Shown one piece after another: positions 53,101 to 59,864 of a stretch of DNA of 64,000 bases (position 1 is the stretch's first letter; every line of letters starts with the position of its first letter). This stretch comes from Streptomyces sp. T12 (GTDB taxonomy: Bacteria; Actinomycetota; Actinomycetes; Streptomycetales; Streptomycetaceae): assembly GCF_028736035.1 (NCBI RefSeq), contig NZ_CP117866.1, positions 9,651,001 through 9,715,000 of the forward strand. Direction: 5' to 3'. Made by a program: the position numbers and the translations under genes. The notes beneath the pieces were generated by a model, which saw only the letters and a list, made by a program, of their open reading frames with translations, made no database searches and was not told where the DNA came from.

Positions 53101-53987
53101 GTGATGAGGCAGTTGGCCCGGCTGGTCATGAGCAGACCCCACAGCTCCGGGTCGTCGCTCGGCTCCCAGCCTTCCAGCGCCGCCTGGCACAGATCGAGCG
53201 CCTCAGCGGCGTTCGCCTCCTGGTCCAAGTGTAGGAGCACATTGACGAGCGCCTGCTGGAACTGTGCCCTGAGCCGGAGGTCTCCGTGCGACGAGGCCCG
53301 GTCGGCCGCTGTCCGCAGGAGTCGCTCGGAACGCTCGAGGTTCTCCCGCCAGTCCCCGAGCTGCCGACGCGAGAGCAGCTGTCCCAGAAGGCCGAGCGCC
53401 TGTGCTCCGTACAGATCGTCTCGCGGGCCCACACGGTGGGCCAGATGGGACATCGCCACGATCTGGTATTCGATCGGCAGCTGCGTGCCGTCGCCCACCC
53501 GCGCGGAGGAGCGCCAGTGGGCCACCGCCGTATCCGTGCCCCCTTCGCGGCAGTCCGCCAGGAACGCGGTCAGGGCGTCCAGCGTCCACAGGTCCTGCTC
53601 CCGCACGTGGCCCCGGATGCGGGTCAGATGATCGATCAGGTCGGCGTCGAAGAGGTCGGGCCGGCTGTGGAGGAGGGCCTGCCAGCTGTCCCAGTCTCCG
53701 GCATCGGTCAGCTCGGCCAGGGGCGTGCCGATGAGGAGCTCGAAGAGTGGGGTGTCCGCTTCGGGTACGGGGAGACCGCGCATGGCCCGCAGTACCTGCA
53801 TCACCTGTTCGAGAGCGACCGCCATGGCAGGCTCGCCGTTCGCCGCGGCCCGTTGCGCCACGTCTGCGACCACCGCGTCGAACTCCGGCCGCAGCACCTC
53901 CGGCGTCCGCTCCGCCACCGCGACGAGCTCTTCGATCGAACGGGTACTCAAAAGCCGTGCCACGAGCCGCAGTTGCCCAGCCTCCAT
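50124..53987 (-). CDS. Large TPR-CHAT protein (caspase-like protease)
   Basis: 1287 residues. The first ~950 are TPR-type helical repeats (for example RSDEAIEGYEASLTVF, AIEHFRAALEFYVPGHPRR, YAEALSHLNEALVSGPPSPG). The C-terminal CHAT domain has its dyad intact: histidine in VDFACHGRLDQG (H1134) and cysteine in LATLTACQSAVAS (C1176), followed by the usual GFLAAGARSVLGTLWLVDD. No signal or membrane segment. The TPR part would sense a ligand or partner and the CHAT part would cleave a target. ATG 53987 is four bases after the SDR stop; no strong ribosome-binding site is evident. Translation probably continues from the SDR gene. Cotranscribed with two uncharacterised genes downstream. Confidence 0.87.
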   Translation of the reverse strand: MEAGQLRLVARLLSTRSIEELVAVAERTPEVLRPEFDAVVADVAQRAAANGEPAMAVALEQVMQVLRAMRGLPVPEADTPLFELLIGTPLAELTDAGDWDSWQALLHSRPDLFDADLIDHLTRIRGHVREQDLWTLDALTAFLADCREGGTDTAVAHWRSSARVGDGTQLPIEYQIVAMSHLAHRVGPRDDLYGAQALGLLGQLLSRRQLGDWRENLERSERLLRTAADRASSHGDLRLRAQFQQALVNVLLHLDQEANAAEALDLCQAALEGWEPSDDPELWGLLMTSRANCLITLGRSDEAIEGYEASLTVFTREESPKRWAIATFGLSGAHVHRGLHGGDRNDFERGLTLLKKAADLRTREADEARWAMTEDGLGWCYLYRLSPTERADDVRRAIEHFRAALEFYVPGHPRRPHTQNGLGQAYFARYEQTGDGTDLLASRAALTEALEVADVDELRAVHGRLAVIAFRLAATDPTAGETARRHQLEALALVSAEDDPNGWADEVMYLAQFLMEYGPSAGEGCEQAIRRLQEALTIASGTTKARVLLMLGAAYSNRSFGDNDDNYAQAMQCYHAGLAEITMENEPELWSNLRYHMAVSIVAHEPAHSFDEEAREARYAEALSHLNEALVSGPPSPGDAAVIRSVIGEVHLRYEHRREAIAPLEQARDELRKLGHAKEFASVQLRLAHAYGAADPRSIRAAATARRLTPLPTSPRDFGAASQWLGLAHLERGEYERAGHAFHDAVQARTEALRPAWLPTDRATIRRWFRSNIAERACLAFARAAERTSEHKERARLLALAVESLDAGRMRGFAEFDAGHLAQLARHDPALHRELEEAVARVQAAARIDRASLTGALVGPRAVIPDAERWLADREEARASRARYLEVLARIRTRTGLDLVDEPLLLSEIAGLLGPEDALAYVLSDDGDFGTQRKLILLVLPDATVRMHWSQGAVDAFFFVATWLPNQSIAHRTRPAQGDSFTDLLRRALDAALPLAAEQLSGPLGKELRDARSSRVFLVTCGILGHFPLHACAVDAEGQVALGEEFDVSYLPSAAVLRALRARSAQARSPRVVTVANPLPNPQPLPFAATQQAEIAAVARAGGIALTELAEHAATGAAVRAAVAGATHVDFACHGRLDQGYPLDSGLLLSDEELVLRDLLDTRLLDGVALATLTACQSAVASGAWFEDEPVTLATGFLAAGARSVLGTLWLVDDLATALLAGRFYRHHLVDGLPPATALGRAQRWLRRLTVADIAAELGEAPADPLPQEVRPFEHPLYWAPYVLTSG

Positions 53988-53991
53988 GACG

Positions 53992-54813
53992 TCAGGGTAG
54001 AGCGCCGCCTCGTCTCGGGGGCCCCTGCGACCGCAAGCGCTCGCCGACCGCGTACGGCGCAATGGAGTGCGCCCCGCGCACCCCCGTCCCCCCATCCACC
54101 AGCAGATCGGCTCCCGTGATCCACTCCGCCGCGTCCGACGCCAGCCACACCACCGCCCGGGCGATGTCGTCCGGCTCGCCGATCCGCCCCAGCGGCAGCC
54201 CCGCGGCCACCTCCTCCTCACCCGGCTCCCAGACGAACCGCGCCATCTCGGTGCGGACGAGCCCGGGGGAGACGGAGTTGACCCGTACCTTCGGGGCCAG
54301 CTCGCCCGCGAGCTGCTGGGTGAGGTGGGCGAGGGCCGCCTTGCTGGTGCCGTACGCGCCGATGTTGGGGCCGACATGGGCGGCGCCCTCCGTACAGACG
54401 TTGACCACCGTGCCGCCGTGTTCGCCCATCCAGGCCCGCCAGGCGCACTGCACGAGCCGCAGGGGCGCCTCGACGTTCACGGCGAACGCCTCGCGCCAAG
54501 CCCGCGGATCGACGTCCATGAGGGGGCCGTACGGCAGGTTCGTGGCCGCGTTGTTCACCAGGACGTCGATCCGGCCGAACTCGCGCAGGGCGACGTCCAC
54601 CACCGCCCGCGGATGGTCCGGGTCGGCCACACTGCCGGCGACCCCGACGCCGCCCAGCTCGGCGGCCGTGCGCCGCACCTCGGCCGCGTCCCGCGCGGTC
54701 ACGCACACCAGCGCCCCGGCGGCGGCCAGTTGCCGGGCGACGGCGTGCCCGATGCCGCGCGTGGCGCCGGTGACGACGGCGGCTCTGCCCTGAAGTCCGT
54801 ACGACGACGTCAT
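53992..54813 (-). CDS. SDR family oxidoreductase
   Basis: 273 residues of the classical SDR type: cofactor motif VVTGATRGIGHAVARQLAAA, NNAATNLPYGPL, the Ser in VNVCTEG and YGTSKAALAHL (Y-x3-K), then RVNSVSPGLVRTEMARFVWE and the C-terminal ITGADLLVDGGTG. All catalytic residues are present. It should oxidise or reduce a small substrate with NAD(P)H. A hydrophilic extension of ~25 residues follows the family end. It is four bases upstream of the TPR-CHAT gene and 25 bases downstream of the HD-like gene, all on the minus strand. Confidence 0.9.
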   Translation of the reverse strand: MTSSYGLQGRAAVVTGATRGIGHAVARQLAAAGALVCVTARDAAEVRRTAAELGGVGVAGSVADPDHPRAVVDVALREFGRIDVLVNNAATNLPYGPLMDVDPRAWREAFAVNVEAPLRLVQCAWRAWMGEHGGTVVNVCTEGAAHVGPNIGAYGTSKAALAHLTQQLAGELAPKVRVNSVSPGLVRTEMARFVWEPGEEEVAAGLPLGRIGEPDDIARAVVWLASDAAEWITGADLLVDGGTGVRGAHSIAPYAVGERLRSQGPPRRGGALP

Positions 54814-54838
54814 CGCCGTACGGTCTCATGACGGATCG

Positions 54839-55288
54839 TCAGTCGACAGCCCCGAGCCGCGAGTTCCGTGCCGCCACCAGCTCCAGCACCGTGCGCCAGT
54901 CCTCCAGCACCCCGGCGTCGAACTCGGCGCTGCGGCCCTCCTCGTCGGCCTGGCGCAGGCGGACCAGGTCGTCGTCGGCGGAGTCGTAGGCCCGGCACTG
55001 GTCACGGACGAGGCGGGAGACCCGTTCGCCGAGGAGCGGGCGCACCGCGTCCGCCGCGCAGTCGCAGTGGCCGGTCAGGTCGCCCGGGCCCAGCAGCGGG
55101 CCGATGGCATGGACGAGCCCCGCGACCTGGAGCTCCTTGTCGGCGGGGCGCACGCGGCGCAGCAGGGCGGCGGTCCGCAGCGCGTGTTGGTGGAGATCGA
55201 CTCGGGTGCTCCCGAGGCCCGGGGCATCCCGGGTGCCCCGGCAGGTGTACAGCAGATCCATCAGCTCTTCGACACTGCGCAGCTCCAT
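54839..55288 (-). CDS. Degenerate HD-domain protein
   Basis: 149 residues with the helical pattern of HD-domain phosphohydrolases/oxygenases (PhnZ- and MIOX-like): VDLHQHALRTAALLRRVRP gives the first histidine, but the signature HD pair appears as LVHAIGPLL, with alanine instead of aspartate. Later GHCDCAADAVRPLLG would be the next ligand region. Loss of the Asp suggests that metal binding is altered or lost. ATG 55288 begins MELRSVEELMDLLY. First gene of the minus-strand run leading into SDR and TPR-CHAT genes, 25 bases upstream of the former. Confidence 0.7.
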   Translation of the reverse strand: MELRSVEELMDLLYTCRGTRDAPGLGSTRVDLHQHALRTAALLRRVRPADKELQVAGLVHAIGPLLGPGDLTGHCDCAADAVRPLLGERVSRLVRDQCRAYDSADDDLVRLRQADEEGRSAEFDAGVLEDWRTVLELVAARNSRLGAVD

Positions 55289-55761
55289 GCGTCAGTCCTC
55301 CCGCCGGACAAGCCGTTGCCGTACTGCAGCAGATCATGGCCGCCTTGCGAATCGGCCAACGGGACTTGAACTGCGCGGCGTGCTCCCGTCCCGCGTCGGG
55401 CATGAAGATGATGTTGAGCCGAACGGGTGACTTTTCAACGGTGCATTTCGTAACAAACAGGTTAATGACGGGGCTGGTAAATGCCGTTTGACTCCAGATA
55501 GTTACACCTTGTTTGCAGCCCCATCGAGCGGGTACCCGCTCATTTGGTTAGTCTGTAGCGGACGGACAGCACTACAGGGTCCCAACCCACACCCACGGTC
55601 CGTCCCGGGACAAGCCGGTGCACAACGGCCTGCCTTGCACACCAGTTACCGGCGCCACCGCGTCCGAGCCGACTTTGAGTAAGACCCGAGCGGGCGTCAG
55701 GTACCGGACCGCAGACTGGCCGGCCCGCCCCGAGGGTGATCCGACACAGAAGGAGTGCGCG
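55289..55761. other. 473-base divergent gap, AT-richer than its surroundings
   Basis: No credible ORF. The segment 55420-55560 is markedly AT-rich for this genome (for example GTGACTTTTCAACGGTGCAT near 55427 and CGTAACAAACAGGTTAATGA near 55448) and must hold the promoters of the HD-like gene (left) and the 57-codon gene (right). I cannot place a -35/-10 pair with confidence. Confidence 0.4.
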
Positions 55762-55935
55762 GTGACACCTGAGAAGACGAATCGCGAGCAGCGCCCCAAG
55801 GAACGCACGGAGCGCGCGGGTGGCCGGTCGAAGGAGATCGGCAGTCTCGACGTGTGGGCCCGGTCCGCCCCCATTCGCCTGGCGGGCTACGAGGACGACC
55901 TCGCCGAGCCCCACATCCTGCCCAGCGTCGACTGA
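55762..55935 (+). CDS. 57-residue small protein of unknown function
   Basis: GTG 55762 with AAGGAG at ideal spacing. The first ~28 residues are highly charged and basic (EKTNREQRPKERTERAGGRS). The rest, SLDVWARSAPIRLAGYEDDL and AEPHILPSVD, is less charged, aromatic-containing and ends in a defined-looking acidic tail. It has no cysteines, signal peptide or membrane segment. The two-part layout recalls leader/core peptides of RiPPs or small regulatory proteins, but no modifying enzyme is adjacent. The translation signal makes it a likely real gene. A small hairpin follows the stop. Confidence 0.6.
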   Translation: MTPEKTNREQRPKERTERAGGRSKEIGSLDVWARSAPIRLAGYEDDLAEPHILPSVD

Positions 55936-55945
55936 CGAGGTCGAC

Positions 55946-55966
55946 CGAAGGGGGCAGAGCCCTTCG
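55946..55966 (+). terminator. Small hairpin after the 57-residue gene
   Basis: CGAAGGG (55946-55952) pairs with CCCTTCG (55960-55966) around GGCAGAG, ten bases after the stop. A short, possibly weak, terminator. Confidence 0.45.
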
Positions 55967-55978
55967 CGATCGCCGACC

Positions 55979-56007
55979 GCATGGGCGTGCGAGACTCACG
56001 CCCATGC
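55979..56007 (+). promoter_or_regulatory. Perfect hairpin enclosing the start codon of the GNAT gene
   Basis: GCATGGGCGTG (55979-55989) pairs exactly with CACGCCCATGC (55997-56007) around CGAGACT. The ATG at 56004 lies in the 3' arm, and no ribosome-binding site is visible outside the stem. The stem would block initiation unless opened, or the mRNA may start inside it (leaderless). Confidence 0.65.
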
Positions 56008-56486
56008 TGATCAGAGAAGCCGCGGCCGACGACTGGCCGCGGATTTGGCCTTTTTGGCGTCGGATCGTCGCCGCCGGCGAGACCTGTGCGTGGGATCCGG
56101 ACATTTCTGAGGACGCCGCCCGGGCCTTGTGGATGAACCCGGCCAAACGCGTCTATGTCGTCGAGGACGACGGGGGAGCGGTCGTCGCCTCCGCCTACGT
56201 GACCCCCAATTACGGCGGCCCCGCCGCCCGGATCGCCAACGCCGCCTTCGTGGTCGACCCCGACCGCGGGGGCCGCGGCATCGGCCGCGCCCTCGCCGAG
56301 CACATCCTGGCCGTGGCCAAGGCGGACGGTTACCGGGGCATGGTCTTCAACGCCGTGGTCGAGACCAACCCGGCCGTGGGCCTGTGGACCTCCCTCGGCT
56401 TCACGATTCTCGGCACGGTCCCGGACGCGTACGAACATCCCAGGCATGGGCGGGTGGGCCTGCACATCATGTACCGAGCGCTTTAG
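56004..56486 (+). CDS. GNAT family N-acetyltransferase (phosphinothricin-acetyltransferase-like)
   Basis: 160 residues. The acetyl-CoA motif is FVVDPDRGGRGIGRALAEHI, followed by the strand GMVFNAVVETNPAVGLWTSL and GFTILGTVPDAYEHPRHGRV, which is the usual C-terminus of the Pat/RimI-like group. The N-terminus (MLIREAAADDWPRIWPFWRR, with ETCAWDPD) also fits. The target could be an amino acid or amine; not decided. ATG 56004 is inside a perfect 11-base-pair hairpin, so translation may be controlled. An independent single-gene unit; three 14-bp tandem repeats follow its stop. Confidence 0.88.
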   Translation: MLIREAAADDWPRIWPFWRRIVAAGETCAWDPDISEDAARALWMNPAKRVYVVEDDGGAVVASAYVTPNYGGPAARIANAAFVVDPDRGGRGIGRALAEHILAVAKADGYRGMVFNAVVETNPAVGLWTSLGFTILGTVPDAYEHPRHGRVGLHIMYRAL

Positions 56487-56539
56487 CCGACTGTCTCCAG
56501 CCGACTGTCTTCAGCCGACAGTCTCCAGCGGCTGCCTCC
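56485..56539 (+). repeat. 14-bp tandem repeats between GNAT and TetR genes
   Basis: Units AGCCGACTGTCTCC, AGCCGACTGTCTTC and AGCCGACAGTCTCC run from 56485 to 56526, with a degenerate fourth copy to 56539. The first unit starts at the stop codon of the GNAT gene. Confidence 0.85.
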
Positions 56540-56555
56540 ATGTCCTCCCTGTTTG

Positions 56556-56570
56556 CCTAAAAGCTTTAGG
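56556..56570. promoter_or_regulatory. Candidate TetR operator
   Basis: CCTAAA-AGC-TTTAGG is a perfect inverted repeat with six-base arms, located 39 bases before the GTG of the TetR gene. It is the only AT-rich palindrome in this gap and is likely the autoregulatory site. Confidence 0.6.
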
Positions 56571-56608
56571 TAGATACATAATCGCTTATGGCGAAGGGGA
56601 GGACGGTT

Positions 56609-57187
56609 GTGGCACGCGTTGGACTGACCACGGAACGCCTGGTCCGGGCGGGTGCGGAGCTGGCCGACGAGGTCGGCTTCGAGCAGGTGACCGTGTCGGA
56701 GCTCGCCCGGCGCTTCGACGTCAAGGTCGCGAGCCTGTACTCGCACGTGAAGAACTCCCAGGACCTCAAGACGCGCATCGCCCTGTTCGCGCTGGAGGAA
56801 CTGGCCGACCGGGCGGCCGACGCCGTGGCCGGGCGGGCCGGCAAGGACGCGCTGGTCGCCTTCGCCAACGTCTACCGCGACTACGGCCGTGAGCACCCCG
56901 GCCGTGCCGCCGCCGCGCGGATGCGGCTCGACCCCGAGACGGCGGCCGCCAGTGCGGGCGTCCGGCACGCGCAGATGACGCGGGCGATCCTGCGCGGCTA
57001 CGACCTGACGGAGCCGGACGCGACGCATGCCGTACGGCTCCTGGGCAGCGTCTTCCACGGCTACTCCAGCCTGGAGACGGCGGGCGGCTTCAGTCACAGC
57101 GCTCCCGACTCCGAGGAGACCTGGATCCGGATCCTGGACGCCCTCGACGCCCTGCTGCGCAACTGGCCCACCGAGCCCACTCCCTGA
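56609..57187 (+). CDS. TetR/AcrR family regulator with WHG-type ligand domain
   Basis: 192 residues. The HTH is VRAGAELADEVGFEQVTVSE, LARRFDVKVASLYSHVKNSQ, the TetR_N pattern (DVKVASLYSHVKN). The C-terminal domain has ALRGYDLT-like DATHAVRLLGSVFHGYSSLE and GFSHSAPDSEETW, typical of the WHG (TetR_C_25-like) group. GTG 56609 is chosen because GGGGAGG lies six bases before it; ATG 56588 is an alternative. It is followed after 16 bases by a GDSL-type hydrolase gene, so the operon likely responds to a compound processed by that enzyme. Confidence 0.88.
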   Translation: MARVGLTTERLVRAGAELADEVGFEQVTVSELARRFDVKVASLYSHVKNSQDLKTRIALFALEELADRAADAVAGRAGKDALVAFANVYRDYGREHPGRAAAARMRLDPETAAASAGVRHAQMTRAILRGYDLTEPDATHAVRLLGSVFHGYSSLETAGGFSHSAPDSEETWIRILDALDALLRNWPTEPTP

Positions 57188-57203
57188 CCGACAGGCTGAG
57201 GAC

Positions 57204-58385
57204 ATGGACACCGAGCACGACCGGATCACCACGCCCGTCACTGCCGACCTCCTGCGCGGCGCCCTCGACGTCGAGCACACCGAGCACGGCGTCCTGCCGC
57301 ACCGGCTGCCTGCCCGGGCACGCGCCCAGAACACCGACGGGCAGCTGGCCATGGCCGAGTCGCAGCCCTCCGGCGTACGGCTGGCCTTCCGCACCCGGGC
57401 CACCGCCATCGAGCTGGACACGCTGCCCACCAAACGCAGTTACGTCGGCGCGCCACCCCGCCCGGACGGCGTGTACGACCTGATCGTCGACGGCCGCCCC
57501 GCAGGGCAGGGCAGCGTGACCGGCGGCAACGTCGTGATCGTCGACATGGCCGCCGGAACCGCCGAGCACCGGACCGGCCGGGCCGGCACCGTCCGCTTCG
57601 CAGGGCTGCCCGACGGCGACAAGGACGTCGAGATCTGGCTGCCGCACAACGAGACCACCGAACTGATCGCCCTGCGCACCGACGCCCCCGTCGAGCCCGC
57701 GCGCGACCCCGGCCGCAGGGTGTGGCTGCACCACGGCAGTTCCATCAGCCACGGCTCCGACGCCGCGAGCCCCACCGGCATCTGGCCCGCGCTCGCCGCC
57801 TCGCGCGGCGGCGTGGAGCTGATCAACCTGGGCCTGGCCGGGAGCGCTCTGCTCGATCCGTTCACCGCCCGCACCCTGCGCGACACCCCCGCCGACCTCA
57901 TCAGCGTCAAGATCGGCATCAACCTGGTCAACCTGGACCTGATGCGGCTGCGCGCCTTCGGCCCCGCGGTCCACGGTTTCCTCGACACCGTCAGGGAAGG
58001 GCACCCGACGACACCGCTGCTGGTCGTGTCGCCCATCCTGTGCCCCATCCATGAGGACACGCCCGGCCCCTGCGCCCCCGACTTCAGCGCGCTCAGCGCA
58101 GGGCGACTGCGGTTCGTCGCCATGGGTGACCCTGCGGAACGCGCGAGCGGAAAGCTGACGTTGGGCGTCATCCGGGAGGAGCTGTCCCGCATCGTCAAGC
58201 AGCGGGCGGCCGACGACCCGAACCTGCACTACCTCGACGGCCGCGACCTCTACGGCGAGACCGACGCCGCCGAACTCCCGCTCCCCGACGACCTTCACCC
58301 GGACGCCGCCACCCACCGCCGCATCGGCGAACGCTTCGCCCAGCTGGCGTTCACCGCCGAAGGGCCGTTCGCGGCGACGGCCTAG
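57204..58385 (+). CDS. SGNH/GDSL-type hydrolase
   Basis: 393 residues. The first ~160 residues form a beta-rich domain (VRLAFRTRATAIELDTLPTK, DVEIWLPHNETTELIALRTD). The SGNH hydrolase domain starts with the nucleophile block VWLHHGSSISHGSDA, continues with NLGLAGSALLDPF (Gly block) and LISVKIGINLVN (Asn block), and ends with LPDDLHPDAATHRRIGERFA (catalytic Asp-x2-His). The complete catalytic set suggests activity as an esterase or lipase. No signal peptide is seen, so it may be cytoplasmic. Cotranscribed with the TetR gene. Confidence 0.88.
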   Translation: MDTEHDRITTPVTADLLRGALDVEHTEHGVLPHRLPARARAQNTDGQLAMAESQPSGVRLAFRTRATAIELDTLPTKRSYVGAPPRPDGVYDLIVDGRPAGQGSVTGGNVVIVDMAAGTAEHRTGRAGTVRFAGLPDGDKDVEIWLPHNETTELIALRTDAPVEPARDPGRRVWLHHGSSISHGSDAASPTGIWPALAASRGGVELINLGLAGSALLDPFTARTLRDTPADLISVKIGINLVNLDLMRLRAFGPAVHGFLDTVREGHPTTPLLVVSPILCPIHEDTPGPCAPDFSALSAGRLRFVAMGDPAERASGKLTLGVIREELSRIVKQRAADDPNLHYLDGRDLYGETDAAELPLPDDLHPDAATHRRIGERFAQLAFTAEGPFAATA

Positions 58386-58472
58386 GCTCTGTCGCCCTGG
58401 GACCTGCCGGTGGGGAACCGCTCTGCCCGATTCTGCGTGATGTCCTGACGTGCTGTCGGCTGGTGTGGGCGA

Positions 58473-59834
58473 GTGAAGGGGGACCGGGTGCGGGTTCGGG
58501 TGCGGGCGATGGTGGGCGTGGCGCTATCGGCCTCCGTGGCGCTGGTGGCATGCGGTCCGGAGAAACCGAAGGAGTACACGGGCGCGGAGCCCTCGCAGGC
58601 CTCCGCGGCGGCGGCCGCTCGGTTCGCGCCGCTGGTGCGGCTCGCCAAGAAGGAGTCGCTGATGCCGATGGACGCGACGCGTTTCATCGAGCGGTCCGTG
58701 CTGCGCTTCGACCACGAAGGATTCTGCCGCGACGAGGAGCCGGTGGCCGACCCGGTCGACCCCCTGCTGTTGGGCCTGCGTACCGAAAAGCCCTACCGCC
58801 ACCGGCGTGTGGAGCTGGGGAAACCGTCGTCCAAGCCCATGTCCTGCCCGGGGCACGGGGAAGAGGAACACCCCACGACCGAAGTCGCCGCCGGTTTCTA
58901 TCTCGACCCGCCGACGGAGGTGCGCAAGGGTGAAGGCACCGGCGCACCGGTCTACTGGGAGTACCACAAGCACAAGACCGACCCCGCGCGCACGGCGTAC
59001 GTGTACTGGTTCTTCTACGCCTACAACAACCTGACTGCGGTCAACCGGCACGAGGGTGACTGGGAGCGCGTCGCCGTGCAGCTGCGTGACGGCGAGCCGG
59101 AGGCGGTGACGTTCGCCAAGCACGGCAAAGATCAGTGCAGCGTGAAGTGGTCGGACCTCGACCCGCGCGGCGGGCATCCGACGGTGTACTCGGCGCGTGG
59201 TTCACACGCCTCCTACCCGACTGACGGCTACCACCGGGTGGATGTCGCGTTCGACCGGACCTCGAAGGACGGCGTCGAGTGGCAGACGTGGAACAACGTC
59301 CGGCCCGTCGACCGCGAACCCTGGTGGGGGTACGCCGGGTGGTGGGGTTCGCAGGCACATGTGAAGGGGTTCAACGGGCCGATGGGCCCGTACCCGCAGC
59401 GTCAACTGCCAGGTGTCTTCACCGACGAGCCGTGCGGGGGTGCTGACAAGCCGCCGGCGGATCCGTCCGGGGAGCAGCCCGCGCCCAAGACGAAGGAGGG
59501 GGCGATCCAGCGGTACGAGGAGTACCTGCACGCCCTGGGCCGGGAGGACATCGACACGGTCTGCGAGGTGGCCGGGCCCGCGGCGAAGAAGGCCCAGGAC
59601 CAAGGGTTCGGTCCGTGCACGTCGACGTACGCTGTCGTGTTCCAGATGATCTCGCCGGCGCAGAAGAAGGCTCTGCAGACCGCGACGGTCGACCCGCAGC
59701 GCGTCGTGGTGCGAACGCCCGAGAAGATCGAGATGCCGGTCGAATCCGTCAGGTCCTCCGCCACCTTCTCCGAGAGCGACCTCGGCAGCTACACCCTGGA
59801 GTACATCAAGGACGGGTGGTACATCACCGACTGA
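58473..59834 (+). CDS. Vps62-related lipoprotein
   Basis: 453 residues with a lipoprotein signal: hydrophobic run VGVALSASVALVACGP, where LVAC is the lipobox. The central domain carries the Vps62-like text GDWERVAVQLRDGEPEAVTF, TVYSARGSHASYPTDGYHR and WWGYAGWWGS. A C-terminal ~110-residue domain (EGAIQRYEEYLHALGREDID, DLGSYTLEYIKDGWYITD) looks NTF2/DUF4878-like. Such proteins are membrane-anchored and extracytoplasmic, with unknown role. The GTG start at 58473 is used. Apparently a single-gene unit, convergent with the amidase gene (30-base gap). Confidence 0.82.
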   Translation: MKGDRVRVRVRAMVGVALSASVALVACGPEKPKEYTGAEPSQASAAAAARFAPLVRLAKKESLMPMDATRFIERSVLRFDHEGFCRDEEPVADPVDPLLLGLRTEKPYRHRRVELGKPSSKPMSCPGHGEEEHPTTEVAAGFYLDPPTEVRKGEGTGAPVYWEYHKHKTDPARTAYVYWFFYAYNNLTAVNRHEGDWERVAVQLRDGEPEAVTFAKHGKDQCSVKWSDLDPRGGHPTVYSARGSHASYPTDGYHRVDVAFDRTSKDGVEWQTWNNVRPVDREPWWGYAGWWGSQAHVKGFNGPMGPYPQRQLPGVFTDEPCGGADKPPADPSGEQPAPKTKEGAIQRYEEYLHALGREDIDTVCEVAGPAAKKAQDQGFGPCTSTYAVVFQMISPAQKKALQTATVDPQRVVVRTPEKIEMPVESVRSSATFSESDLGSYTLEYIKDGWYITD

Positions 59835-59864
59835 AGCCCGGGCGCACCGGCCCGCCGACAGGGC

